NCBI GenBank assembly: GCA_965215385.1
Contig: OZ244059.1
Coordinates: 3,224,001-3,288,000, forward strand
Direction: 5' to 3'
From: JAPORY01 sp965215385
Lineage (GTDB): Bacteria; Pseudomonadota; Alphaproteobacteria; Rhodobacterales; Rhodobacteraceae
Length of the DNA: 64,000 nucleotides
Shown here: positions 48,255-58,109 of the stretch, in pieces
Position numbering within the stretch: position 1 is the first letter of the stretch
Layout of the letters: each line of letters starts with the position of its first letter
The notes under the pieces: generated by a model
Database searches by the model: none
Seen by the model: the letters and a program-made list of their open reading frames with translations, nothing else
What the model was told of the DNA's origin: nothing
Position numbers and translations under genes: made by a program

Positions 48255-48959
48255 TTATGGTAGTCCCTTATACGGCGATTCCGCACAGTACAGGTAGGAC
48301 GGATCGCTGAAACTAGCGGCCAGATTTTTCAAACTCAGCTGGTAGTTCTCGTCAGTCGCGGTAATTGTGCGCTGATTATCTTCACCTTCATTCAGAGTGT
48401 AGGTCTGTTTTGGAAAAAGCTGCCGCACCGCGGGATGAGTGCTCTGAGTTGCGCAACGACAGCCGCTCTCCTTATAGATCACCCCGCCTGGGGCGCTTCC
48501 GGGGTTGCTGCAGTTGTCCTCAGTACCCAGGATGGTGAAAGAATGTCTGCCGTTTGTCGGATGGACGGTATAGCCAGGGCCGTTGGCGATGACGATTTCA
48601 ACTTCCGGCCAATTGCTATCAATGAGGTCATTGCGCCAGCAGATATTGGTTCTTCGAAGATTAGTATTGCCGGCTGGAATTAACACTCTTGCGCTGCTTT
48701 TGATTCTGTCGTTATTTTCATGGCCGGGGACCAGCCGACCGGGCGCGTTTCGGAATAGGTCAGGCCCAGTCTTAGTGATGGCGAATACATGAACGGTAGT
48801 ATCCTGTGTCTGCGTTCCGTCTAGACTGACCATAATCCGATTGTCCGCAAAGCAACTATCGGCTTCCATAACTGTACCGTTTTGTATCGTGCCAGTGCTA
48901 ACAAACCTTAACTGTGCCACCTGTGCCAGTGCCGAATTGGTCACCAGCGCGAGGTACAC
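48255..48959 (-). CDS. Secreted protein of unknown function, start region frame-shifted
   Basis: No family recognised. The frame opens at a GTG at 48959, but the same frame extends upstream and reads NRAAATLLTVTCVYLALVTNSALA, a good signal peptide, before reaching no start codon. The strong GGAGGT ribosome site and ATG at 49024 lie just upstream but in another frame, separated by a 16-base G tract. With 17 (or 14) G the two would join into one secreted protein of about 257 residues. The mature part has six or more Cys, including SGCRCAT, and is predicted mainly beta. See the separate tract entry. Confidence 0.65.
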   Translation of the reverse strand: MYLALVTNSALAQVAQLRFVSTGTIQNGTVMEADSCFADNRIMVSLDGTQTQDTTVHVFAITKTGPDLFRNAPGRLVPGHENNDRIKSSARVLIPAGNTNLRRTNICWRNDLIDSNWPEVEIVIANGPGYTVHPTNGRHSFTILGTEDNCSNPGSAPGGVIYKESGCRCATQSTHPAVRQLFPKQTYTLNEGEDNQRTITATDENYQLSLKNLAASFSDPSYLYCAESPYKGLP

Positions 48960-49036
48960 GCAGGTTACGGTCAGCAGTGTCGCGGCGGCTCGGTTAAGTT
49001 GGGGGGGGGGGGGGGGTGGATCATAGAGTTACCTCC
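48960..49036 (-). repeat. G16 homopolymer between start codon and signal peptide
   Basis: On the plus strand 49001-49016 are sixteen G. On the coding strand: GGAGGT (49036-49031), 6 bases, ATG (49024-49022), ATC CAC, then the C run, then the signal peptide frame. With 16 the ATG frame meets a stop after about 17 codons; one extra base restores the fusion. Layout matches a translational phase-variation switch; a base-calling error in the run is the main alternative. Confidence 0.7.
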
Positions 49037-49294
49037 AATTGTGATTGTGTTGATTAAATCATTCAATGGCATCTGTTACCAAAGAGGAGTTTGAGTCTCA
49101 AGCAAAACCAACAAGAACGCCAGAGAGCATCGTAGTTCCGGTCGATTTTACTGGTGATTAAGGCAATCTATTCCGAACCTGACGTCGGGATGTCTGCCGA
49201 TGCTCCGTTAATTTATCCGAAGAATGGTATTTGTCAAGCGAATGTTAAGCTTGGGCTAAAGTTTGAACGAACTACGCGTGATCCTATACCTCTG

Positions 49295-49840
49295 TCAGTT
49301 TACTGTTACCGCAGCACTGGTCCAGTTACTGCCGCTCGTTGTTAGGTCCGGCTCGTAGGTTCCAATAGGGCAGGCAAGCATGCCATTGGGCCAGGCTGGG
49401 TATTGGTCGTTGACCCTGTCAATCACTGAATTCTCAAATGCCTCAAACTCGATACTGTTGATGATCAGTTTGATGGTCAGCGGTCCTTTGCCTTTTAAAT
49501 GTCCAATATTGACGCTTTTTACAATGCCTTCCTGCTGCCCGCAGGAGATGACGGTTTTCCCAGTTTGCAGCGTCGGAGAAGGACAGTTTGCTCCTTCGCA
49601 AGTCACACTATAATGGAGCCTCAAGTTCCCACCCCGCACACGGTCGCCGACTTCATAGCTCCGAGCGTTGATCGAGTTTGTGATGATGACTCGCGACACG
49701 ATCCGATCTCCGATCAGGTAAGGCCATACTTCGGCTGTGACGTCGGGTATTGGACCAGAGGGGGGTGGGTCTTGCGCTGCCACTACTCCGCCCCAAAGGG
49801 AGAACAGTATAGCGACGATTGGTGTGGTTAAGCGGATCAT
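49295..49840 (-). CDS. Secreted protein of unknown function
   Basis: A 181-residue product with a clear signal peptide (MIRLTTPIVAILFSLWGGVVAA, cleavage near AAQ). The mature part is beta-rich, with Cys in TCEGANC, ISCGQQ and LACPIG. No family recognised. The frame extends to 49852, but the ATG at 49840 has GGAG 6 bases upstream. It is upstream of the phase-variable gene in the same direction, both are small secreted Cys-containing proteins with similar signal peptides, and they could act together. Confidence 0.65.
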   Translation of the reverse strand: MIRLTTPIVAILFSLWGGVVAAQDPPPSGPIPDVTAEVWPYLIGDRIVSRVIITNSINARSYEVGDRVRGGNLRLHYSVTCEGANCPSPTLQTGKTVISCGQQEGIVKSVNIGHLKGKGPLTIKLIINSIEFEAFENSVIDRVNDQYPAWPNGMLACPIGTYEPDLTTSGSNWTSAAVTVN

Positions 49841-50165
49841 TGCAATCTCCATTCAAGTTGTTCCGAGCCCGGGTGCCAGCCCGGCAATAATTGGCGCCGT
49901 GGCGTCGATGTCATTAACTCAAACATTTGCCAGTCCTCAGTGTTTGGTCAATTTTATGACGAGTAAGTGGCCTTAGCATTTTATCCAGCCACCGTCGTGC
50001 TTAAATTGCAAATTTTTCGGTAAGTCAATACCAGTTGGGCAGGCGATTGGCCAATGGTCGGACTTTTGGTAACACTATGACTCAAAATTCGACTGTCGTT
50101 AATGACGGTTGCACTGAAAGGGCTCTTTGATACTATTGACAGCTTTACAGAAGGTAGTCGGATCA
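49841..50165. other. Divergent intergenic region
   Basis: About 325 bases between the secreted-protein gene (minus) and the lpoA-like gene (plus). Promoters for both must lie here, but no clear boxes were picked out. Confidence 0.3.
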
Positions 50166-51341
50166 ATGGTCAATTTATTTCGCTACAAGTTCAAATTCTG
50201 CATCGGCATTTTACCGTTGGCAGCGGGAGTTTTGCTCGCGTCTTGCGGGGTACCAGTAGACTCCACGCGTAGCAATCTTTCCCCGTCTGGTTCGCCGACA
50301 TCGGTGGCATTGCTGGTGCCCAGCGGATCCGAGCAAACAAACCAGAATGACTTGGCACAGAGTTTGATCAACGCTGCGAACTTGGCCATCAACGAAAGAC
50401 CGAATGTTCCAATTACTTTAAGAATTTACGAAACTGCCGGCGATCCTGATACGGCCGCCGCTCAAGCTGTCCAAGCAGTTGCTGATGGTGCCCAAGTCAT
50501 TCTAGGGCCGGTATTTTCAGATACGACGCAAGCTGCGAGCACCGCAGTCGGGCGAAATGGTCCTCGCCTGTTATCCTTTTCAAACAATCCCGCAGTCGCT
50601 GGCGACAATGTGTTCGTTCTCGGGCAGTCTTTCGCTGATACTGCTGCGCGGCTCGTCGAGTTTGCAGTACGACAGGGCAAAGCCCGCGCCATCATTCTTC
50701 ACGGGGATACAGTCAGCGGAAACGCGGGACGTGAGGCAATCCAACGAGCACTGCTGAACTCACCGATCAATACAGCGGGAATCATCTCCTATCAACTAAC
50801 GCAGCAAAGCGTCATTGATACCATTCCCTTGGCGCAAGGTTTGGTAGAAAATGAAGGTTCGGATTTGATTTTTCTCACGGCAACATCGGCTGGGGCACTC
50901 CCGCTGTTAGTGCAGTTATTGCCAGAGGCAGGCATGTCGCCGCCAGCGGTACAGTTGATCGGTCTGAGTAGATGGGATCTTCCGATGCAGACACTCGATT
51001 TGCCGGGGCTTCAGGATGGCTGGTTTGCCCTTCCAACTCCCGACTTATCGCGGCAATTCGTAAACCGCTATCGGGAGGTTTACGCCGAGTCTCCGCATCC
51101 CATTGCCAGCCTAGCATTCGATGGAATGACTGCAATCATGACAACAATCGCAGACAGCGGTTCAAATAGAGCGAGTTCGGCCGCCTTAACCAGAATTCAG
51201 GGTTTTAGCGGTGCCAATGGGCTCTTTCGTTTCGAGCCTGACGGTTCCATTAAGCGAGCACTCGCTATCGCAACTGTGGTCAACAAACAGGTAATCGTCA
51301 TTGACCCCGCTCCAAGAAGTTTTGGCGGTGTCGGCAGTTGA
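50166..51341 (+). CDS. Penicillin-binding protein activator, LpoA-like lipoprotein
   Basis: Lipoprotein with a periplasmic-binding-protein (Leu/Ile/Val type) fold. The signal ends in the lipobox LLASC with Cys27. VALLVPSGS starts the binding fold; ADGAQVILGPVFSDTTQAAS, RLLSFSNNPAVAGDNVFVLG and FDGMTAIMTTI follow. In proteobacteria this family stimulates class A penicillin-binding proteins, inferred here from family and from its place before glnD and murJ. The frame opens 13 codons earlier at a TTG, but the ATG at 50166 starts a normal signal peptide. Its end overlaps glnD. Confidence 0.85.
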   Translation: MVNLFRYKFKFCIGILPLAAGVLLASCGVPVDSTRSNLSPSGSPTSVALLVPSGSEQTNQNDLAQSLINAANLAINERPNVPITLRIYETAGDPDTAAAQAVQAVADGAQVILGPVFSDTTQAASTAVGRNGPRLLSFSNNPAVAGDNVFVLGQSFADTAARLVEFAVRQGKARAIILHGDTVSGNAGREAIQRALLNSPINTAGIISYQLTQQSVIDTIPLAQGLVENEGSDLIFLTATSAGALPLLVQLLPEAGMSPPAVQLIGLSRWDLPMQTLDLPGLQDGWFALPTPDLSRQFVNRYREVYAESPHPIASLAFDGMTAIMTTIADSGSNRASSAALTRIQGFSGANGLFRFEPDGSIKRALAIATVVNKQVIVIDPAPRSFGGVGS

Positions 51342-54138
51342 GCAACTGGCCGACGTGCTAGCGGTAGCCCCGCAGTCGCTGATATGCGCGGCGCACGTAA
51401 TATTTCCAACTGACGCAGTTTTAGTGGAGCTGGATCGGGCGGCAAAGTCGATCACAGACGAAGCAAAGTTGCGCCATTCGGCCGTCGCGATTATGCGGGC
51501 GACCAGTATGCAAGGGCGGCACGAAATTGAGCAGGCATTCGCCCGCCAACCCCTAACATCACGAAAATTAAGTCGCGCATACACCTACTTGGCCGATCAA
51601 CTGGTCAAAACCACGCTCCAATTTGCGTGCCAACATCTGCATCCCCTGCCAATTCCAACCCAAGCAGAACGCATCGCCGTCATCGCCGTTGGTGGCTATG
51701 GGCGCGGTGAAATGGCACCGTACTCAGATATCGACCTGCTGTTTTTGACTCCTTATAAAACGACGCCATGGGCCGAGAGTGTCATTGAATCGATGCTCTA
51801 CATCCTTTGGGACTTGAAATTAACAGTCGGGCACGCAACCCGTACAGTGCAAGATTGTGTTCGGCTGGGCATCGACGACTTTACGATCCGAACGACCTTG
51901 CTCGAGAACAGATTTCTGGCGGGCGATCAGAGCCTTGCTGATGATCTGAAATCAAGGTTGCGAAGTGAACTCTTCGTCGGCACCGGGCGCGACTTCATTG
52001 CAGCGAAGCTTGAAGAACGAGAGCGTCGTCATCTTCGCTACGGAGAGCGTTATATGGTTGAGCCCAATGTCAAAGAGGGCAAAGGCGGATTGCGAGATCT
52101 GCAGTCACTCTTCTGGATTGCGAAATATATCCGTGGCGTCGAAAATGCGGTAGAATTGTTCAACCTTGGCGTCTTTCGACCGGAGGAATTTCAACGCTTC
52201 GCAAAGGCTGAGGAGTTTCTATGGGCGGTGCGTGCGCATCTACATATTTTGAGCAAACGAGCCGTTGACCAGTTAACTGTCGATATGCAAGTCGCCGTTG
52301 CCGAACGGATGGGTTATTGTGATCGTTCCGGGCAACGTGCGGTTGAGCGATTCATGCAAGACTATTTTCGTCATGCGACCGCCGTCGGAGATTTGACCCG
52401 AATCTTTTTGTCCGACCTTGAGGCAACGCATGTCAAGTCCGAGCCCCTCTTGCTGCGTATTTTTCGCCGTGCCCCAAGGGTCAAAGCTGGCTACACTGTA
52501 GACCACAATCGATTGAACATCGCTGACCCCGATACTTTCTTTGGCGATAAGCTCAATATTTTAAGGCTATTTGAGGAAGCGTTGCGCACCGGTATGCTTC
52601 TCCACCCCGAAGCGATGCGCCTAGTTCGTGCCAATTTGCATTTGATTGATGACGATATGCGCAATGATCCGCAAGCCAACCGACATTTTCTTGACTTGCT
52701 CCTCAAACATGGCAATCCCGAGCGAGCCCTCCGCCGCATGAACGAACTGCATGTGCTTTCGGCGTTCCTGCCAGAATTTGATCCCATTGTCGCGATGATG
52801 CAATTCAATATGTATCATAGTTACACGGTCGATGAACATACGATCCAATGCATTGCGCAACTGGCCAAGATTGAAAAAGGCGAACTCGTGGAAGATTTGC
52901 CGGTCGCCTCAGATGTCCTAAAGTCAGGCGTTAATCGCCGAGTCCTGTATGTTGCGTTATTGTTGCACGATATTGGCAAAGGCCGACAAGAGGATCACTC
53001 GCAAGTTGGTGCACATATTGCCCGTCGCGTCGCCACCCGATTAGGCCTTAATCGAACGGAATGCGAGACGGTTGAATGGCTGGTTCGATATCACCTATTG
53101 ATGTCAGACCTAGCACAAAAGCGGGACATCGCCGATCCCCGCACCGTGCGGGATTTTTGCAAGGCAGTACAGACAGTGAGTCGCCTTGATTTATTATGTG
53201 TCCTTACAGTTTGTGACATTCGCGGGGTGGGGCCGAATGCCTGGAACAATTGGAAAGCGGTTTTACTTCGAGCGTTATATCGACAAACGCGGCGGGCTCT
53301 TGAGACGGGAATGGCGGACCTGACCCGAGAACATCGGAGTACTGAGGCCAAGAAAAAATTGCGGGAACAGCTGTCAGATTGGTCACGGAATGATATCGCT
53401 CACGAGACAGCACGACATTATGAACCCTATTGGCAAGGGCTTCACGTCACTGCGCATGTGGAGTTCGCAAAACTCTTAAAAGAACTCAATCAGGCACCTG
53501 ATAAGGTCTTGATCAGCCTATTTCCAGATGAAGCTCGCGATGCCACACGAGCCTGTTTCGTCATGTCTGATCATCCGGGTATTTTTGCGCGGTTGGCGGG
53601 TGCACTCGCCCTCGTTGGGGCGAATGTCGTTGATGCGCGAAGTTACACGACGAAAGACGGGAATGTTACCGATGCCTTTTGGATCCAAGATGTCGAAGGT
53701 AAGCCGTTCAAAGCCTCCCGATTGCCGCGCTTGCGCAAAATGCTGCTCAAAACGTTAAATGGCGAGATTATCGCCCGCGAGGTACTCAAGTCGCGTGACG
53801 TTTTGAAGCGGCGCGAGCGAGTATTTCGAGTTCCGACCCACATAACATTTGATAATGATGGATCCGACATCTACACCATAATTGAAGTGGATACGCGTGA
53901 TCGACGCGGCTTACTGTATGACCTCACGCGTGCGCTCGCTGCCATGAATGTTTACATTGCCAACGCCTTAATCGCGACATATGGCGAGCAAGTTGTTGAT
54001 ACCTTTTATGTCAAAGACATGTTTGGGCTAAAATATTACTCCAAGGCCAAGCAGCGAGCACTCGAAAGCAAGCTAAGGCAGGCAATCGCCGAGGGGGCTG
54101 CGCGTGCGAGCGGTGGGTTGGACATTGCTCCGTGCTAA
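51301..54138 (+). CDS. glnD: Bifunctional [PII] uridylyltransferase/uridylyl-removing enzyme
   Basis: Senses glutamine and controls nitrogen metabolism by adding UMP to PII protein and removing it. Order of domains: nucleotidyltransferase with GGYGRGEMAPYSDIDLLFL (about residues 128-146), PII-UR linker, HD hydrolase domain with LLLHDIGKGRQEDHSQVGA (about 555), and two C-terminal ACT domains (DHPGIFARLAGALA and DRRGLLYDLTRALAAMN). 945 residues is normal for this class. The TTG start overlaps the lipoprotein gene by 41 bases; later GTG codons could serve instead. Confidence 0.97.
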   Translation: MTPLQEVLAVSAVEQLADVLAVAPQSLICAAHVIFPTDAVLVELDRAAKSITDEAKLRHSAVAIMRATSMQGRHEIEQAFARQPLTSRKLSRAYTYLADQLVKTTLQFACQHLHPLPIPTQAERIAVIAVGGYGRGEMAPYSDIDLLFLTPYKTTPWAESVIESMLYILWDLKLTVGHATRTVQDCVRLGIDDFTIRTTLLENRFLAGDQSLADDLKSRLRSELFVGTGRDFIAAKLEERERRHLRYGERYMVEPNVKEGKGGLRDLQSLFWIAKYIRGVENAVELFNLGVFRPEEFQRFAKAEEFLWAVRAHLHILSKRAVDQLTVDMQVAVAERMGYCDRSGQRAVERFMQDYFRHATAVGDLTRIFLSDLEATHVKSEPLLLRIFRRAPRVKAGYTVDHNRLNIADPDTFFGDKLNILRLFEEALRTGMLLHPEAMRLVRANLHLIDDDMRNDPQANRHFLDLLLKHGNPERALRRMNELHVLSAFLPEFDPIVAMMQFNMYHSYTVDEHTIQCIAQLAKIEKGELVEDLPVASDVLKSGVNRRVLYVALLLHDIGKGRQEDHSQVGAHIARRVATRLGLNRTECETVEWLVRYHLLMSDLAQKRDIADPRTVRDFCKAVQTVSRLDLLCVLTVCDIRGVGPNAWNNWKAVLLRALYRQTRRALETGMADLTREHRSTEAKKKLREQLSDWSRNDIAHETARHYEPYWQGLHVTAHVEFAKLLKELNQAPDKVLISLFPDEARDATRACFVMSDHPGIFARLAGALALVGANVVDARSYTTKDGNVTDAFWIQDVEGKPFKASRLPRLRKMLLKTLNGEIIAREVLKSRDVLKRRERVFRVPTHITFDNDGSDIYTIIEVDTRDRRGLLYDLTRALAAMNVYIANALIATYGEQVVDTFYVKDMFGLKYYSKAKQRALESKLRQAIAEGAARASGGLDIAPC

Positions 54139-54289
54139 TTGATCTTAAATCCCATTTTCTCTGCCTAATCCGCCCCGCGCGATATCCTTTATCAATCCGC
54201 TGTGTGCAGGGGAATCCTTGGCAATGGGTAATCGGCAACCGTTCAGTGTTAGGGCGATTTGATCCAAAGTTATTCCGGGTTTGCCGAAA

Positions 54290-55882
54290 ATGAGCGAACC
54301 GTTAAGATCAATCAAGCTCGTTACCAATTTTGTAACAGTTGGCGTTTGGACTCTCGTAAGCCGGGTTTTGGGTTTTGTACGCGATGTCCTGTTGGCTGCG
54401 TTTCTTGGTTCGGGCGCGGTTGCTGAGGCCTTCCTGATCGCGTTCTCATTGCCCAACATGTTTCGGCGCTTTTTTGCTGAGGGCGCATTCAATTCAGCAT
54501 TTGTGCCGTTATTTTCGAAAAAGCTGCAAGCCAACGACGGTCCGGAGCACTTTGCCCGGGAAGCTTTCGCGGTGCTAGGATCACTGCTAATTCTGCTAAC
54601 GCTATTGGCGCAACTCGTAATGCCCTGGCTGGTACTTGCTATGGCGAGCGGTTTTTTTGGCGACGCCCGTTTCGAGCTTGCCACCAGTTATGGTCGTATC
54701 GTTTTTATCTATGTGCTGTTTGTATCGCTTGCAGCTTTACTCTCGGCGGTGTTGAACGCAACAGGGCGCTTTGCCGTAGCAGCCGCGGCCCCGGTTGCTC
54801 TCAATGTCATTTTGATTTTGGTAATGTTGCTGGCGTATCTTATTCATTCAAATCAGATATCAGCGAAAGTTCCACTCGATCAATTTATCGGTCGCCACCT
54901 AGTATGGGGTGTTGTGGCCGCCGGCGTTGCTCAGTTCGGCTTGGTATGGTGGGCGACTGCGAAAGCAGGTTATACGCTTCGACTGGCGATACCACGATTA
55001 TCGCCCGACGTCCGGCATCTCGTCGTGATCGCCGCACCCTCAGTACTTGCTGCCGGGGTCGTGCAAATTAATCTCTTGGTGGGTCGGCAAATTGGATCAT
55101 TTTTCGAGGGTGCCATCACCTGGTTAGCCTTTGCGGATCGGCTCTATCAATTGCCACTCGGCGTGATTGGCATCGCTATCGGGGTTGTACTCTTGCCGGA
55201 CTTAGCGCGCCGTTTGCAGGCGGAAGACGTAGCGGGTGGTCGTGTGGCACTCAGCCGTGCTGGCGAAATGGCGATGGCGCTCACGATTCCGGCATCAGTC
55301 GCCCTAATGGTCATACCGAGCGAACTTGTTTCGGTTTTATTCGGCCGTGGTGCCTTTACCGACCATGATGTTGCCGCCACGGCATTGGCGATTACGGTCT
55401 ATGCGACTGGCTTACCAGCCTTTGTTTTGCAAAAGATTTTGCAGCCGTTGTACTTTGCCCGTGAAGATACGCGAAGCCCCTTTCTCTTCGCTGTCGTTGC
55501 AATGGCAGTCAATGCGTTGGTCGCCATTCTAATGGCGTACGCGCTCGGGTTCATCGGGGCAGCAATCGGAACGTCGGTAGCGGCTTGGGTTATGTTTTGG
55601 CTATTGATGCGCGGACGCGGGGCAATGGGGGCGGTTGCGACATTTGATCGCCAATTCCAATCGCGCATCCCAAGAATGATACTCGCTGCTATCGTGATGG
55701 GTGTGACGCTGTATGGGTTGTCTTGGTTGTCAGCGGCCGCGCTCGCAGTTGATGGTTGGCGATGGCTCGCGCTCTCTTTTGTTGTTGTCGCTGGTATCCT
55801 GATATATTTTGCCGCCGGTTGGTTGTTCGGGGCCTTCAAACTGACGGATTTCATAAGGGCCTTGCAGCGCGAGCGAAGTTGA
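54290..55882 (+). CDS. murJ: Lipid II flippase MurJ
   Basis: Moves the cell-wall precursor lipid II across the inner membrane. About 14 helices; the N-terminus shows the family text SRVLGFVRDVLLAAFLG, EAFLIAFSLPNMFRRFFAEGAFNSAFVP, with the functional arginines. LAEGAITWLAFADRLYQLPLGVIGIAIGVVLLP appears later as GAITWLAFADRLYQLP. 530 residues. A TTG three codons earlier is in frame; the ATG at 54290 fits family starts. glnD-murJ-trpS order is typical of alphaproteobacteria. Confidence 0.96.
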   Translation: MSEPLRSIKLVTNFVTVGVWTLVSRVLGFVRDVLLAAFLGSGAVAEAFLIAFSLPNMFRRFFAEGAFNSAFVPLFSKKLQANDGPEHFAREAFAVLGSLLILLTLLAQLVMPWLVLAMASGFFGDARFELATSYGRIVFIYVLFVSLAALLSAVLNATGRFAVAAAAPVALNVILILVMLLAYLIHSNQISAKVPLDQFIGRHLVWGVVAAGVAQFGLVWWATAKAGYTLRLAIPRLSPDVRHLVVIAAPSVLAAGVVQINLLVGRQIGSFFEGAITWLAFADRLYQLPLGVIGIAIGVVLLPDLARRLQAEDVAGGRVALSRAGEMAMALTIPASVALMVIPSELVSVLFGRGAFTDHDVAATALAITVYATGLPAFVLQKILQPLYFAREDTRSPFLFAVVAMAVNALVAILMAYALGFIGAAIGTSVAAWVMFWLLMRGRGAMGAVATFDRQFQSRIPRMILAAIVMGVTLYGLSWLSAAALAVDGWRWLALSFVVVAGILIYFAAGWLFGAFKLTDFIRALQRERS

Positions 55883-56256
55883 TAGTAGCGGCTATTTCTC
55901 GCCAACAGCGTATGGTTGACAACAGTCCAGAGTCGCAAGCGTTACCGACCTGGCCGTAAGTTCAATGGTGGCCAAGTCCAGTTGCAGGTTGCCGGCACTT
56001 CGCTAACAAGGTGAGGCTGATGATATGGAGGGTCATGGCCTTGATTGGCAAGGGTTGTGGTCGGGTCGCCAGATCGTTGCCGCAAGATATTGAATTTGAG
56101 TGGCTATCGGTTACAACCAAGAATCACTATGAATCAAACTTTGAACGAGTGCAATCGTAAGTCACGGCAACCCGGCCAAAAGGCGTTTGCGCCTTACTCC
56201 GTGGCGTTGGTTGAAATGACCGCCGGTAAGTCCTCTCTGAAACAAATGGTTTCGTT
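55883..56256. other. Intergenic stretch between murJ and trpS
   Basis: 374 bases. A 71-codon plus frame runs into the trpS start but shows no domain. Nothing else was recognised. Confidence 0.35.
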
Positions 56257-57291
56257 GTGAATAAAGCCAGTTCAATCGCCCCAAACACAGCTTTCGCGAG
56301 CCGCGTTTTTTCCGGTATTCAACCGTCCGGTGGTTTGACATTGGGCAACTATCTCGGCGCCATAAAGCGCTTTGTGGCTATGCAAAAACCTGAGTTCGAA
56401 ACAATTTACTGCGTGGTTGACTTGCACGCTCTTACGGTATGGCAAAATCCGCGGGAGCTTGCCCATAATTCAAGAGAACTCTGTGCCGGCTTCATTGCTG
56501 CCGGTTTAGACCCGCGCCAATCTATCTTAATTCGCCAAAGCCAAGTACCTGAGCACACGCAACTCGCTTGGATCTTCAACTGCATCGCCCGAGTCGGTTG
56601 GATGCAACGGATGACCCAATTCAAGGATAAAGCGGGTAAGAACGCTCAGAACGCGTCGTTAGGATTATTTTGCTATCCGGCGTTAATGGCCGCGGATATT
56701 TTACTCTATCACGCAACGCATGTTCCAGTTGGAGATGATCAAAAGCAGCATCTTGAACTTACTCGCGATATCGCCAGCAAATTCAATCATGATTTTCAGA
56801 TTGACTTCTTTCCCATTACTAAGCCGGTCATTGAGGGGGATGCCACGCGGGTCATGTCGCTGCGAGATGGGACCAAAAAGATGTCGAAGAGCGAGCCTTC
56901 AGATATGAGTCGAATTAATCTGACCGATGATGCCGACATGATTGCGCACAAGATCCGCAAAGCAAAAACTGATCCTGAACCGTTACCAACGGAAATTGCC
57001 GGGTTAGAAAATCGACCAGAGGCGCGTAATCTGATCCAGATTTATGCGGCCCTCAGCAATCAATCCCCGGAAGCTGTTTTGCGGGAAGTGGGCGGTCAGA
57101 CGTTTTCTGAATTCAAGAAATCGCTTGCCGATATAGCAATTGCCGAACTCGTGCCCATCTCGACGGAAATGGGTCGTCTAATGTTGGACACGAGTGAGAT
57201 TGATCAAATTCTTTGCAACGGTGCCGAAAGAGCCCGCTCAATTGCTGCTCCAATCCTGCAACAGACCTATGAAATCGTCGGCATGACCTAA
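56257..57291 (+). CDS. trpS: Tryptophanyl-tRNA synthetase
   Basis: Charges tRNA-Trp. Class I motifs: FSGIQPSGGLTLGNYLGA contains the HIGH-like TLGNYLGA, and KKMSKSEPSD is the KMSKS loop. PVGDDQKQHLELTRDIA and the FCYPALMAADILLY region bind substrate and adenylate. 344 residues is normal. Start is GTG; no better codon precedes the motif. Confidence 0.96.
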   Translation: MNKASSIAPNTAFASRVFSGIQPSGGLTLGNYLGAIKRFVAMQKPEFETIYCVVDLHALTVWQNPRELAHNSRELCAGFIAAGLDPRQSILIRQSQVPEHTQLAWIFNCIARVGWMQRMTQFKDKAGKNAQNASLGLFCYPALMAADILLYHATHVPVGDDQKQHLELTRDIASKFNHDFQIDFFPITKPVIEGDATRVMSLRDGTKKMSKSEPSDMSRINLTDDADMIAHKIRKAKTDPEPLPTEIAGLENRPEARNLIQIYAALSNQSPEAVLREVGGQTFSEFKKSLADIAIAELVPISTEMGRLMLDTSEIDQILCNGAERARSIAAPILQQTYEIVGMT

Positions 57292-57711
57292 AGAACCGTG
57301 TGGCGTGATCTAAACTCAGTCAGACAGTTCTTGCGAATTTGGCGATCCCATGCAGTCCCGTCTTAATCACGTTGCAATGCTACCGCGAACGCGAATCCGA
57401 CGAGGCCTTTGCGTGGCAAAGCCAATAGTTTTGGATCGACGTTACCGCTGCGATGACTTTGGCACGCAGTTCTTGAACAATTCGCTTTGCAAGGGCAACC
57501 AGCAAACTCTTCACGGGTGGTCTGAACGTGAGGCTGCTTGCGAAAAACTGACTGAAAACACGGTTCCCATCCTGGCAGTAATTTGGCGCCAAGGCATGAT
57601 TTCGACGGCAACACTGGGATCATCCCTATCTTGCAAAGCAGCTTACAAAGTGACATAGGAAAAGTGCAACTTACAAAGTTCACTTTTGCCGCAATTGGAA
57701 AAGAGGCCGAT
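57292..57711. other. Intergenic stretch between trpS and the EIIA gene
   Basis: About 420 bases. Frames on both strands run through, one joined to the EIIA gene, but none shows a domain. In related genomes a NifU-like or other gene may lie here; none was found. Confidence 0.35.
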
Positions 57712-58104
57712 TTGATCGGGATTGTGATTGTCGCTCACGGGGGCTTGGCTTCCGAATACCTTGCCGCCGTTGAGCATGTTGTGGGGACACAAACAGGTAT
57801 TCTTGCGATCGCAATAGAAGCGGATCACGACCGTGTCTCAAAGGAGTTAGAAATCTGTTCGGCGGCAGACGCCGTAGACTGCGGCGATGGCGTGGTAGTG
57901 GTGACCGATTTGTTTGGCAGTTCGCCGTCGAACTTGTCGCTATTGGCGTGTCGGCACCAAAATCGTCAGATCATATATGGTGCCAATCTTCCGATGCTGA
58001 TCAAACTGGCAAAAAGTCGTCATAAACCATTGGCGGTTGCAGTTGAATTGGCCTTACAGACTGGCAAGAAATACATTGCTAGTCAAGTTCTTGCAGCCGG
58101 TTAG
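57712..58104 (+). CDS. PTS system EIIA component, mannose type
   Basis: Phosphocarrier of 130 residues. The start MIGIVIVAHGGLASEYLAAVEHVVG places the phosphorylated His9; the middle has VVVVTDLFGSSPSNLSL, and the end AVELALQTGKKYI. In alphaproteobacteria this protein belongs to a regulatory PTS without sugar transport. The TTG at 57712 is chosen because it matches family starts and has AAGAGG about 6 bases upstream; the frame itself is open to 57583. HPr follows after 5 bases. Confidence 0.88.
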   Translation: MIGIVIVAHGGLASEYLAAVEHVVGTQTGILAIAIEADHDRVSKELEICSAADAVDCGDGVVVVTDLFGSSPSNLSLLACRHQNRQIIYGANLPMLIKLAKSRHKPLAVAVELALQTGKKYIASQVLAAG

Positions 58105-58109
58105 AAGTG

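Noticed and set aside
57363..57683. Minus-strand frame between trpS and EIIA
   Set aside because: No family motif, poor ribosome site and overlap with the likely leader of the EIIA gene.
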